Shown here piece by piece: positions 1-7,747 of a DNA stretch of 35,461 nt. Where the stretch lies: assembly GCA_017623315.1 (NCBI GenBank), contig JAGAPJ010000039.1:1-35461 (forward strand), written 5' to 3'. The notes under the pieces are model-generated. The model was not told where the DNA came from. It ran no database searches and worked only from the letters and a program-made list of their open reading frames with translations. Within the stretch, counting starts at the first letter, position 1, and every line of letters starts with the position of its first letter. A program made the position numbers and the translations under genes. Source of the stretch: Clostridia bacterium (lineage in GTDB: Bacteria > Bacillota > Clostridia > Oscillospirales > Acutalibacteraceae).

Positions 1-34
1 TAATATAGCAAAGTCGCCTAAAGGTGACACACAG

Positions 35-150
35 TTGGTGTTGATTGCGGCGAGGGTCCACCCGTTCCCATACCGAACACGGAAGTTAAGCTCGCTTGCG
101 CCGAAGATACTTGGCGGGAAGCTGCCCGGGAAAATAGGTAGATGCCAACA
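35..150 (+). rRNA. rrf: 5S ribosomal RNA
   Basis: This is a 116-nt 5S rRNA with the conserved core CCCATACCGAACACGGAAG and the GAAGATACTTGGCGGGAAG region. The first bases TTGGTG pair with the last bases TGCCAA (with G-T pairs), closing helix I. It should be the end of an rRNA operon whose 16S and 23S genes lie upstream of the window. A short hairpin at 13-28 (GTCGCC/GGTGAC) lies just before it and may belong to the 23S-5S spacer. A strong terminator follows directly. Confidence 0.95.
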
Positions 151-151
151 T

Positions 152-187
152 AAAGAGATGTAACTTTAAGTTACATCTCTTTTTTTA
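152..187 (+). terminator. Rho-independent terminator of the rRNA operon
   Basis: An A-T rich perfect stem (AAAGAGATGTAACT / AGTTACATCTCTTT) with a 3-nt loop is followed by a run of T. It starts directly after the 5S gene. Confidence 0.9.
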
Positions 188-195
188 TCATTTAA

Positions 196-223
196 AACGG
201 CGGTCGCAAAAGCGGCCGCCGTT
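196..223 (-). terminator. Terminator hairpin of the sigma/beta-propeller pair
   Basis: A GC-rich stem (AACGGCGGTCGC / GCGGCCGCCGTT) with an AAAA loop lies 11 nt beyond the stop codon of the minus-strand beta-propeller gene. The T tract on the minus strand is short (about four T), so termination may be moderate; it faces the rRNA terminator back to back. Confidence 0.6.
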
Positions 224-234
224 CTTTTATTCGG

Positions 235-2139
235 TTAAAACAGTTTTTGAACCTTAAAATCGTTTTCGCCGAACATATACATATATCCGTCTATATATAC
301 GCCACGCTGAGATTCCGACAAACCTTTAAGAGAAATGTTTACAACCTCTATAAGATTATATCCGTCGAAGTGCAGAACAATATATCTTTGACGCTCACCG
401 TCAGTTGAATTATATTTATTAATACCAAGACCGATAAGCTGATTTTCGCGGTCTATATAGTAAGATTTGTATACGGTTGAATATTCTGCATTTTGCAGTT
501 CATATTTGCAAAAACCGTTTACACCGTTTGCGGTTTCTTCATAAATTTCAACCTTAAACGTGTTCCAATTTTCTCGACCTATACCCAAAAGCTTGCCGTT
601 TCCAAAGTTCACAAGCGAGGTCGAAAAGCCTTCAATTGTGCCGGTATCCTTATAGGTGATGTTTTCTAAATCAGAAAGGTCAAAGAAGAAAACAGGGTCT
701 GACATTTCAATTGAAGTGCAAACGTAAGCGGTGGTTTTATCAAAGCGAACCGATTGTACCTCCTCGTGAGGTGGCGCAAAGTCTTCAACTTTGGCGATTA
801 CCTCAAAGTTTTTCAAATCCACACAGTAAAGGCTAGCGTTTGACTGGCCTGTGGCCGTCATTAAAATATCTGTTGATACGTTTTCACCGTTAGAGTAACG
901 GTTCTCGTAAATGGCGGTTGCATTGGTTGTTGTTACAACCCTTAAAATGCCTTCATATTCATCCATACTCCATTGGTCTTTAACGTATCCGCGAACGGTT
1001 ACCGAGCCTTTATTTTCAAAAGCATTTCCGCTATAGCCAAGGCAGGAAATTACGGTCATGGAATTGCGGATTTTTTCACCGTTTTCATTATTTTTAACGT
1101 CGGCAAAAACGTGGGTTAAGAAGATGTTGTCTGTTGAAACGTACACGTCTTCAGAATATGATAAAAATGCTGAAGTGCCCTCGAAATCCAATGTTTTTTC
1201 ATCCAATTTCATTACAATTGTATATCGGGTGCTGTTAAGCTTTTCGGGGGATGTAATAAAGCTTGCGGGAATGGTTTTCATACCGTCGCCTGTGTTTATT
1301 TGCGGTAAGAAGGTGCTTTCATTACCAAAGTCAATATCATTTTTATTGAAAACAAATTCGGTAAATAAAAGAAGCTTTCCATCGGTCATGCGGGATGACA
1401 TATAGCTGCCTGTAATCTCTATGCGTTTTTTCTCAACAATCTTTTCGGGGTTGCTTACGTCAAGGGCTAATACACCCACGCAAAGCTGTTTCTGTTCGTT
1501 ATAAAACTGTGTAATAACGGTTGCGGTTTTACAGTCCTTTGACAAATAAAATTCCCATTTATTAAGGTAATAGTCTTTATCGCCATAAAGTACGATGCTT
1601 CCAAGCTCTTTAGAATTAATACCTGCAATAGAGAACACGCGCAAGGTATGATTATCCAAATAATAAATGTGTTTATCACTGCGTTTTATTCGGTCGGCTT
1701 CGGTTATGCCTTCAACCTGATTATCGGTTACCTCTTCGTAAATGGCGTCCTCGTCGGCATAATCATCAGTTATATCTATTGCGGATTCGGGTGCCGCTCC
1801 ATTATATTTTATGCCAAAGCTTAAGAAATCGAATATGTTATTCTTTATAACCTCAAAATTGTTTTTGTGTTGCGGCTTTTCAAAGGTTAAAACATTCAGC
1901 TTTTGAATAATGCCGTAATATTCGCTGCTTGAATAGCGTGAAACATCGGGTGAGTCGGTGTTAAAGGGTATAAACAACCAAAGGTTACTAAAAACGAGCA
2001 CAAAGCAGGCGGCCGCCGCAATTATTGATAATGCAATTCGTTTTTTGGAAAAATTTATAATCTTTGCGTTGGGGTTTGCTTCTTCAAGAAATTTATCGTC
2101 TGTAAGATTTAAGGCTTTAAACCAATTATCTTTTTTCAT
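235..2139 (-). CDS. Membrane-anchored beta-propeller domain protein, possible anti-sigma partner
   Basis: A 634-residue protein of the beta-propeller family found in Clostridia and archaea (Pfam Beta_propel type). Residues 1-33 are a short cytoplasmic segment, 34-56 a single transmembrane helix, and the rest is extracellular. The stretch QVEGITEADRIKRSDKHIYYL (about residues 141-161) matches the family signature that opens the propeller. The ATG overlaps the stop codon of the upstream ECF sigma gene (ATGA), with a ribosome site inside the sigma gene, so the two are translationally coupled. Such coupling and topology suggest that the short cytoplasmic tail holds the sigma factor and the propeller senses an envelope signal. 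That role is inference; no classical zinc-binding anti-sigma motif is visible. Confidence 0.85.
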   Translation of the reverse strand: MKKDNWFKALNLTDDKFLEEANPNAKIINFSKKRIALSIIAAAACFVLVFSNLWLFIPFNTDSPDVSRYSSSEYYGIIQKLNVLTFEKPQHKNNFEVIKNNIFDFLSFGIKYNGAAPESAIDITDDYADEDAIYEEVTDNQVEGITEADRIKRSDKHIYYLDNHTLRVFSIAGINSKELGSIVLYGDKDYYLNKWEFYLSKDCKTATVITQFYNEQKQLCVGVLALDVSNPEKIVEKKRIEITGSYMSSRMTDGKLLLFTEFVFNKNDIDFGNESTFLPQINTGDGMKTIPASFITSPEKLNSTRYTIVMKLDEKTLDFEGTSAFLSYSEDVYVSTDNIFLTHVFADVKNNENGEKIRNSMTVISCLGYSGNAFENKGSVTVRGYVKDQWSMDEYEGILRVVTTTNATAIYENRYSNGENVSTDILMTATGQSNASLYCVDLKNFEVIAKVEDFAPPHEEVQSVRFDKTTAYVCTSIEMSDPVFFFDLSDLENITYKDTGTIEGFSTSLVNFGNGKLLGIGRENWNTFKVEIYEETANGVNGFCKYELQNAEYSTVYKSYYIDRENQLIGLGINKYNSTDGERQRYIVLHFDGYNLIEVVNISLKGLSESQRGVYIDGYMYMFGENDFKVQKLF

Positions 2140-2687
2140 ACAGATATCCCTTCCTTTTTAAGATAATCTTTAAATTGGTTTCGTGTTCTATGTAAGATAA
2201 CGCTGACGTGGCTTTCGGACATACTCATTTTCTTGGCAATTTCCTGAACGGTTAAAGCGTACCAATAACGGCGCAAAAATATAATGCGTGCGCGGGAATC
2301 TAAACCTTCTAAAAATGTGTTAATAAGCTTTTTTAAAATAAGTTCATCTTCAACCGAAGCCATGCCGTTTGGAATACATTCATAATATTCGTCAATGGCG
2401 GTTTCAAGGTCGTTGTTTCGTTTTTGCGCCTTGTTATAGCTATAACGGTCAAGGGCAAGATTTCGGGTAATGCGACCGAAAAATAATTGGAGCTTATTTG
2501 GCTTTTCGGGCGGTATCACACGCCATGCGTTGTGCCAGGTGTCGTTTACACATTCGTCGCAGTCTTCCTTTAAACGCAGAATGTTATAAGCAATCGTGCG
2601 GCAATAATTGCCGTATTTTTTGTTTGATTCATCAATTGCCGATTCGTCACGCTTCCAATACAGTTCTATTATTTTGTTGTCCTCCAC
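2136..2687 (-). CDS. ECF-type RNA polymerase sigma factor
   Basis: A 183-residue sigma-70 family protein. Region 2 is visible around residues 40-85, with the DECVNDTWHNAWR and FFGRITRNLALDRYR-like segment (here LALDRYSYNKAQKR). Region 4 has a helix-turn-helix at about 145-175 (LTVQEIAKKMSMSESHVSVILHR). The start is GTG at 2687, preceded by AAGGGA about 10 nt upstream; no in-frame ATG gives a better start. It is the first gene of a two-gene operon with the beta-propeller protein. A promoter resembling ECF consensus lies 42-71 nt upstream and suggests autoregulation. The stimulus is unknown. Confidence 0.9.
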   Translation of the reverse strand: MEDNKIIELYWKRDESAIDESNKKYGNYCRTIAYNILRLKEDCDECVNDTWHNAWRVIPPEKPNKLQLFFGRITRNLALDRYSYNKAQKRNNDLETAIDEYYECIPNGMASVEDELILKKLINTFLEGLDSRARIIFLRRYWYALTVQEIAKKMSMSESHVSVILHRTRNQFKDYLKKEGISV

Positions 2688-2728
2688 TATGTCACATCCC
2701 TTACATTTTTTTAAGGCCTTTCATCTTA

Positions 2729-2758
2729 ATAGACGAAAAATAAACCCAAAATCTTACA
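2729..2758 (-). promoter_or_regulatory. Candidate autoregulated ECF promoter
   Basis: On the minus strand TGTAAG at 2753-2758 and CGTCTAT at 2729-2735 are separated by 17 nt. This resembles ECF promoters, which commonly have a TGAAAC/TGTAAC-type -35 and a CGTC-containing -10. It would start transcription about 35 nt before the sigma gene. A vegetative promoter is not evident here. Confidence 0.5.
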
Positions 2759-2773
2759 AAAATTTTAAAAAAC

Positions 2774-2872
2774 ATAAAAAGCCTATAACTTTATAAGTTA
2801 CAGGCTTTCATCATTTCATTAAGCTTTTGGGTGGGCTGATGTTCCTATAACCTCACCGATAATTCTTTAATT
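2774..2872 (-). ncRNA. Candidate small RNA of unknown class
   Basis: Between divergent mnmE and the sigma operon, the minus strand carries an extended -10 like TGCTAAAAT (around 2877-2885), then a hairpin at 2830-2857 (GGTGAGG paired with CCCACC) and finally the orphan terminator at 2778-2808. Promoter, structured body and terminator together suggest a transcript of about 100 nt. I do not recognise it as 6S, SRP, tmRNA or a known riboswitch. Confidence 0.3.
2778..2808 (-). terminator. Orphan terminator-like hairpin
   Basis: A 14-bp stem with one mismatch (AAAGCCTATAACTT / AAGTTACAGGCTTT) is followed on the minus strand by a T-rich tract. No protein-coding gene precedes it on that strand, and it lies upstream of the sigma promoter. 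It may therefore end a small RNA. Confidence 0.6.
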
Positions 2873-2916
2873 TTATTTTAGCATATATCATAGGTTTTTT
2901 CCACATATTTTTGTAA

Positions 2917-2945
2917 TTGAAAAAAATATATATGTGTGTTAGAAT
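2917..2945 (+). promoter_or_regulatory. Vegetative promoter of mnmE
   Basis: TTGAAA at 2917-2922, a 17-nt spacer and TAGAAT at 2940-2945 with a TG extension. It lies where a longer upstream reading of mnmE would start, which supports the downstream start at 2968. Confidence 0.65.
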
Positions 2946-2967
2946 GTCTTTTAAAGGAAGTGAAATA

Positions 2968-4326
2968 ATGTCACGAACAATTGCCGCTATTGCAACACCC
3001 TTGGGTGAAGGGTCAATAGGTGTTATAAGAATTTCGGGCGATGATGCCATAACGGTTGCCGACAAGATTTTTAAAAGCGCTTCTGGCAAAAAACTGTGCG
3101 ATTTAAACGGTTATTCAGCCCTTTACGGTAATATTGTTGAAAATGAAAAGATTTTAGACGATGCGGTTGCGCTTGTTTTCAAAAATCCCCAAAGCTATAC
3201 GGGTGAAGACGTTGTGGAAATTTCGGTGCACGGCGGCAGGCTTATGCTTAAAGCGGTGCTTCGTGTCATTTTGGAAAACGGTGCCTTTATGGCAGAACCG
3301 GGCGAATTTACAAAGCGTGCTTTTTTAAACGGAAAGCTTGATTTAACCAAGGCTGAAAGCATAATGGGGCTTATCGGTGCTGAAAGTGAAGCACAGTTAA
3401 GACTTTCACGTGCGGCGCACATTGGTAAGGTGAGCGAAAAAATTGACAAAATTGAGGCGGATTTAGTATCCGCTGATGCTTCAATTGCCGCATATTCCGA
3501 CTATCCTGATGAGGATATTGAAGGGCTTGATTACGAAAGCTTTTTAAAAATGCTTTCAAATACAAAGGCTGAAATTGAACAAATGCTTAAAAATTACGAT
3601 TCCGGCCGTGTGCTTCGTGAGGGTATTGACACTGTAATTGTCGGCAAGCCAAACGTTGGTAAGAGTACTCTTATGAATATGCTAAGCGGTGCTGACCGTT
3701 CAATCGTTACCGAGGTTGCGGGCACCACCCGTGACGTTATCGAGGACACCGTAACGGTGGGGGACATTAAGCTTCGTTTGGCTGATACGGCGGGTATTCA
3801 TAAAACTGATGACAAGGTTGAAAGCATCGGTATCGAGAAAGCTAAAAACCGCATTGATTTGGCTGAGCTAATACTTGCGGTGTTTGACTGTACTACACCT
3901 TTAGATGCAAATGACCTTGATTTAATTGAAAGTATTAAAGACAAAAATACAATTATTATAATAAATAAAACTGATTTGGAAAACCAAATTGATATGTCGG
4001 TATTTGCGGGATTTATAGTTGTGGAAATTTCGGCAAAGCAGGGAACAGGTTATAAAGAATTATCCCAAAAAATTGCTGAAATATCTGGCACGGCAAACCT
4101 TAACCCTGACAGCGCTGTGCTTATTGGCGAACGCCAGCGTGCCTGTGCGGCAAGAGCGCTTGATGCTGTAAATGAAGCGGTAAATTCGCTGACGGGCGGT
4201 CTTACAATGGATGCTGTAGGTGTTTGTGTTGATGATGCTATAGCGGCGTTATTTGAGCTTACGGGCAAGCGTGTAACCAACGCTGTAACCGATGAAATAT
4301 TTAAAAAGTTTTGTGTGGGCAAATAA
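2968..4326 (+). CDS. mnmE: tRNA uridine-5-carboxymethylaminomethyl(34) synthesis GTPase MnmE
   Basis: A 452-residue MnmE, full length for the family. With MnmG it modifies the wobble uridine of certain tRNAs. The N-terminal formyl-THF-binding domain starts TIAAIATPLGEGSIGVIRISG. The Ras-like G domain has GKPNVGKS (226-233), GTTRDV, DTAG and NKTD. The C-terminus ends in the invariant C-x-G-K (CVGK), whose cysteine is required in the family. The start at 2968 has AAAGGAAG about 8 nt upstream; an upstream extension would overlap the promoter. Its usual partner mnmG is not adjacent. A strong terminator follows. Confidence 0.97.
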   Translation: MSRTIAAIATPLGEGSIGVIRISGDDAITVADKIFKSASGKKLCDLNGYSALYGNIVENEKILDDAVALVFKNPQSYTGEDVVEISVHGGRLMLKAVLRVILENGAFMAEPGEFTKRAFLNGKLDLTKAESIMGLIGAESEAQLRLSRAAHIGKVSEKIDKIEADLVSADASIAAYSDYPDEDIEGLDYESFLKMLSNTKAEIEQMLKNYDSGRVLREGIDTVIVGKPNVGKSTLMNMLSGADRSIVTEVAGTTRDVIEDTVTVGDIKLRLADTAGIHKTDDKVESIGIEKAKNRIDLAELILAVFDCTTPLDANDLDLIESIKDKNTIIIINKTDLENQIDMSVFAGFIVVEISAKQGTGYKELSQKIAEISGTANLNPDSAVLIGERQRACAARALDAVNEAVNSLTGGLTMDAVGVCVDDAIAALFELTGKRVTNAVTDEIFKKFCVGK

Positions 4327-4330
4327 AATT

Positions 4331-4367
4331 AACGGTAGAAGCTTTTTTAAGGCTTCTACCGTTTTTG
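4331..4367 (+). terminator. Terminator of mnmE
   Basis: Perfect 12-bp stem AACGGTAGAAGC / GCTTCTACCGTT, followed by T residues, 4 nt after the mnmE stop. Confidence 0.9.
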
Positions 4368-4371
4368 CTTG

Positions 4372-4496
4372 TTCAAATTATAGTTTATCGGGGGCGCTAG
4401 CCCCTATGAATATACAATTAAATTGTTGTATAATTACGAATTACGCATTACGAATTCCGAATTTTGAATTTCGCCTCAGCGATAAACCCCAATTTA
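4372..4496 (-). repeat. Intergenic inverted-end element, copy A
   Basis: Read on the minus strand it begins TAAATTGGGGTTTATCG, where TAA is the spoIIID stop codon, and ends CGATAAACTATAATTTGAA next to the mnmE terminator. The ends form an imperfect 16-nt inverted repeat (AAATT, three variable bases, GTTTATCG). The interior (125 bp total) holds short palindromes such as GGGGCTAGCGCCCC and iterated ATTCGTAAT words. Copies B (29552) and C (33582) share the ends but not the interior. Confidence 0.75.
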
Positions 4497-4736
4497 TCCC
4501 TTATATTTCCTCTTAGTCGCCATTCCGCCACGGATATGGCGTTCACTTTTATTTTTTTCAAGCACTTCCTTTACCAACTTATATAACTGCGGATTATCGT
4601 ACCTTAGCCTTTGGGTGACGTCTTTATGTACAGTGCTTTTACTTATTTTAAAAACCTTTGCCGTTGCCCTTACCGTCGCGCCTGTGTCCAATATATATTC
4701 CCCTAAAATTACCGCGCGTGGCTCTGTCTCTCTCAT
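4494..4736 (-). CDS. spoIIID: Sporulation transcriptional regulator SpoIIID
   Basis: An 80-residue protein matching SpoIIID along its length: a helix-turn-helix with the family string ISKSTVHKDVTQRL (about 30-43) and the basic C-terminal end RGGMATKRKYKG. SpoIIID is a mother-cell DNA-binding protein that activates and represses sigma-E and sigma-K genes. AGGAG lies 8 nt before the ATG. A near-perfect sigma-E promoter precedes it. The gene stands alone between two convergent or differently regulated units. Its stop codon is the first triplet of intergenic element copy A, and no other terminator is seen. Confidence 0.95.
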   Translation of the reverse strand: MRETEPRAVILGEYILDTGATVRATAKVFKISKSTVHKDVTQRLRYDNPQLYKLVKEVLEKNKSERHIRGGMATKRKYKG

Positions 4737-4763
4737 ACAATCAACTCCTAAAAGGACTAATTA

Positions 4764-4792
4764 ATTGTATGAATGAACACTTAAAAATATGT
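4764..4792 (-). promoter_or_regulatory. Sigma-E-type sporulation promoter of spoIIID
   Basis: On the minus strand ACATATT (4786-4792), exactly 14 nt, then CATACAAT (4764-4771). This fits the Bacillus/Clostridium sigma-E consensus (KMATATT, 14-nt spacer, CATACANT). Transcription would begin about 20 nt before the start codon. Confidence 0.8.
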
Positions 4793-4800
4793 TAAAAGCA

Positions 4801-4833
4801 AAAAAGCTTTCGGTAAAAAACCGAAAGCTTTTT
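4801..4833 (-). terminator. Terminator of the rex-to-transporter operon
   Basis: A 13-bp perfect stem (AAAAAGCTTTCGG / CCGAAAGCTTTTT) with an A-rich loop lies 8 nt after the last gene of the long minus-strand run. It is the only clear terminator between here and 22719 on that strand. Confidence 0.9.
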
Positions 4834-4841
4834 AAATTTAA

Positions 4842-6101
4842 TTAAAATAAGATTACAAGGAACTGTGAAACAAGTACAACCGCAATAAGTGCGATAGGAT
4901 ATGTTGCGGCATAAGCTGCAGCAACATCTTCAGTTCCTGCTACACTGATAAGTGTGCCAAGTGCAGGGGTAGAAGTCATACCGCCGGTAAGCGAACCCAA
5001 GTTGTTGAGAAGGCTTAATTTTAACACGTATTTTGCAAACAAGAAACCAAGTATCATAGGCACAACGGTCATTACAACACCGTAAACAAAATACATTGGG
5101 TCAAAGTTAGCAATAAACTCAGCACCGCCAGGGATACCGGCGCCAACCAAGAATAATACAAGACCTAATTCACGGAATAACTTTAAGGTACTTTGTGCAG
5201 GCATAATACTAATTGGACCGATTTTGCCAAAGTGACCTAAAATCAAGCTCATTAACAGGCAGCCGCCTGTTGCAGTTAACGAGAAGCAGGTGCCCGAAAG
5301 GCCGCTTGAAGACAACGGAATTTTAATATTACCGATAATTACGCCCAAAATAGCCGCTAATGCAAAGCCTGCAACGCCCATATGGTCGATTTCAAAGAGT
5401 TTTTTAGTAACCTTTTTCTCTTCCTTGTCGGACTTTATAACCAACTTTGCACGTTCTTCTTCCATATTTGCTTTAGAAAGCTTAGGAATAAGTTGAACGA
5501 ACAATACAACGCCTACAACACCGAAGATATAAGAAATACCATGGCCAACAGACACTAAGCCTTCATATTCGGCAGCAACTGTTGCTTTTGCAGCAGAGAA
5601 TGCAGGGGTTGATGTAAGTGAACCTGAAAGCAAACCAACAATCATTGCAACGAAGCCGTCTTGTTCCTTAATGGTTGCGCCATAACCGAACAATTCACCC
5701 GCATAGATACAACCAACTGCGGCAAGACCGCCTGCAAGAATGATAATTAAACCAAGTAAAACGTAAGATTTAAAATTCTTTTTAAAATTACCAAAGAATT
5801 TTGGACCCGCAATGTAACCAACAGAGGTAACGAATAAAACAAGACCTAAGCCTTCGATTAATTTCATTGCCGTTTTATAGTCGTAAGGCTTTGCAGATAA
5901 AGCGAAAACAAGGCCATCGCTTGTCATACTGAAGCATAATGCGCCAACAAGTAACGCAATAATAAACACACCTGCGTCGCCGAGAGACACACCCTTGATG
6001 GTAATTCTACCTAAAGCATAGCCCACAAGCAAAACACCGAAAACCACAAATAAAAGTGTGTAAATATCATTGATGGAGATTACTCCGCCAAAAAATTTCA
6101 T
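4842..6101 (-). CDS. Aspartate:alanine exchanger family transporter, candidate succinate exporter
   Basis: A 419-residue integral membrane protein with two homologous halves, each with the AAEx signature: GLVLFVTSVGYIAGPKFF with GSLTSTPA in the first, GLVLFLVGAGIPGG with GGMTSTPALGT in the second. About 10-12 membrane helices are expected. The TrkA-C domains usually lying between the halves in AspT-type members are absent; only a charged loop (about residues 213-236) remains. Known family members include AspT and the succinate exporter SucE of Corynebacterium. It is the last gene after the fumarate reductase genes, 12 nt from them, with AAGGAGG before the ATG. Succinate or C4-dicarboxylate export or exchange is therefore likely but unproven. 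Confidence 0.8.
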   Translation of the reverse strand: MKFFGGVISINDIYTLLFVVFGVLLVGYALGRITIKGVSLGDAGVFIIALLVGALCFSMTSDGLVFALSAKPYDYKTAMKLIEGLGLVLFVTSVGYIAGPKFFGNFKKNFKSYVLLGLIIILAGGLAAVGCIYAGELFGYGATIKEQDGFVAMIVGLLSGSLTSTPAFSAAKATVAAEYEGLVSVGHGISYIFGVVGVVLFVQLIPKLSKANMEEERAKLVIKSDKEEKKVTKKLFEIDHMGVAGFALAAILGVIIGNIKIPLSSSGLSGTCFSLTATGGCLLMSLILGHFGKIGPISIMPAQSTLKLFRELGLVLFLVGAGIPGGAEFIANFDPMYFVYGVVMTVVPMILGFLFAKYVLKLSLLNNLGSLTGGMTSTPALGTLISVAGTEDVAAAYAATYPIALIAVVLVSQFLVILF

Positions 6102-6113
6102 GCTATGTCCTCC

Positions 6114-7733
6114 TTAAAAATCCTTCTGCTTAGTATAGTTAGGAAGAAGCTTAGGAGAAACTGCATCGGTCTTGATGCCTGCATCTGCCATTTCTTTCTT
6201 AAAGCTTTCAACGTGGTCAAGGCTAAGCTTATCGCTAACAGTTGTGTTTTTAGCAACTGCAGCAGCGTTTATACCTGCATTACGACCAAATACTATAATA
6301 TCCAAAAGTGAGTTACCCATAAGACGATTTTCACCGTGAATACCACCTACAGCCTCGCCTGCTACGAAGAGGTTTTCGACTTCAGACATACCGTTGTCAG
6401 AGATCTTAATACCACCGTTTTGATAGTGAAGTGTAGGATAAATAAGAATTGGTTGCTTACGCATATCAATACCGTACTTTAAGTACATACGCATCATGGC
6501 GGGTATGCGCTTTTCAATAGTGCCTTCACCGTGAATCATATCAATCATAGGTGAGTCAAGCCAAATACCCTGACCGCCGTTAAAGGTATCAATACCCTTA
6601 CCCTTACGACATTCTCTAATAACTGAAGAAGCGCAAACATCACGTGTTTCAAGAGGATACATAAATGCTTCACCTTCAGCATTGATAAGCTGAGCGCCGA
6701 TTGAACGTACCTTTTCAGTAACCAATGCACCAAAGATTTGTGAAGGATAAGCCGCACCTGTGGGGTGATACTGTAAGGTGTAAGCGTAAAGCAAGGGAGC
6801 ACCTGCACGGTAAGCCAAAACCAGACCGTCGGCAGTAGCGCCGTAATGGTTAGAGGTCGGGAAGCCTTGATAATGCATACGACCTGCACCACCGGTAGCG
6901 ATGATAACTGTTTTTGCACGTGCGATAAGAATTTCTCTTGTTTCCATATTCATAAGAACTGCACCGGCAGCCTTGCCGTTTTCGTCCTTAATGATTTCAA
7001 TTGCTGAAGTAAAATCAACAACGGGGATTTGACGGTTTTGAACTTCGTCACGTAAAACACGCATAATTTCAGCACCTGAATAGTCCTTACAAGCGTGCAT
7101 ACGCTTACGTGAGGTGCCGCCACCGTGGGTGGTAACCATTGTACCGTCTGCTTCTTTGTCGAACATAACGCCCAAATCATTAAGCCACTTAATGCAAATA
7201 GGTGCATCGTTTACAAGCTTATAAACTAATTCGGGAACGTTTTTGAAGTGACCGCCGCCCATAACGTCAAGATAATGCTGTGCGGGGCTGTCGTTGGGCT
7301 TATCAGCAGCCTGAATACCGCCTTCAGCCATCATTGTGTTAGCATCACCATGGCGAAGCTTGGTAACAATCATAACGTTTGCGCCGTTTTCGTTAGCCAT
7401 AATAGCAGCCGCAGAACCTGCACCGCCACCGCCGATAACAAGCACATCAACGTCGTAATCGATATTTGTAAGGTCAATATCAGCAGGGTCAATTCTTGGG
7501 TTTGCCTGTAAGGTTTCAGCCAATTCAAGCGGTACCTTTTCACCCTTATTGGGACCGATTTTAAGTTCAGCAAACTGCGACTTTATGTGGTCGGGATGGT
7601 TTTCAAGTAAAACCTGGTCCTTTTCTTCGGCAGTCATACGTCTGGGATGATTACCTGCGAGAACCTGCTTAAGACGTTCTTCACGGGTGGCTTCTACCTT
7701 TTTAATTGATTCTAACTGTTCTTTAGTATACAT
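6114..7733 (-). CDS. Fumarate reductase flavoprotein subunit (FrdA/TfrA-like)
   Basis: A 539-residue flavoprotein of the fumarate reductase/succinate dehydrogenase/aspartate oxidase family. The FAD motif GGGGAG is at 101-106, so there is an unusual N-terminal extension of about 95 residues. Catalytic landmarks are present: H323 in HPTG, R364 in TRDV, H436 in HYQNGG, and R470 in the GENRLMGNSLLD segment. The histidine that covalently holds FAD in membrane-bound FrdA (SHTVAAEGG) is Asn132 here (ANTMMAEGG), so FAD should be non-covalent, as described for thiol:fumarate reductase. RBS AAGGAGGTGG is very strong and overlaps the stop of the iron-sulfur gene 14 nt upstream. No FrdC/D anchor is nearby. 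Succinate oxidation or another enoate acceptor cannot be excluded. Confidence 0.9.
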   Translation of the reverse strand: MYTKEQLESIKKVEATREERLKQVLAGNHPRRMTAEEKDQVLLENHPDHIKSQFAELKIGPNKGEKVPLELAETLQANPRIDPADIDLTNIDYDVDVLVIGGGGAGSAAAIMANENGANVMIVTKLRHGDANTMMAEGGIQAADKPNDSPAQHYLDVMGGGHFKNVPELVYKLVNDAPICIKWLNDLGVMFDKEADGTMVTTHGGGTSRKRMHACKDYSGAEIMRVLRDEVQNRQIPVVDFTSAIEIIKDENGKAAGAVLMNMETREILIARAKTVIIATGGAGRMHYQGFPTSNHYGATADGLVLAYRAGAPLLYAYTLQYHPTGAAYPSQIFGALVTEKVRSIGAQLINAEGEAFMYPLETRDVCASSVIRECRKGKGIDTFNGGQGIWLDSPMIDMIHGEGTIEKRIPAMMRMYLKYGIDMRKQPILIYPTLHYQNGGIKISDNGMSEVENLFVAGEAVGGIHGENRLMGNSLLDIIVFGRNAGINAAAVAKNTTVSDKLSLDHVESFKKEMADAGIKTDAVSPKLLPNYTKQKDF

Positions 7734-7747
7734 ATTATCCCACCTCC

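Noticed and set aside
2853..3089. Minus-strand open frame overlapping the mnmE start
   Set aside because: It is antisense to the conserved mnmE N-terminus; its only interest was as a possible source for the orphan terminator, for which a non-coding RNA fits better.
4292..4516. Open frame running from the mnmE end through the terminator
   Set aside because: It crosses the mnmE terminator and an intergenic repeat and has no ribosome site.
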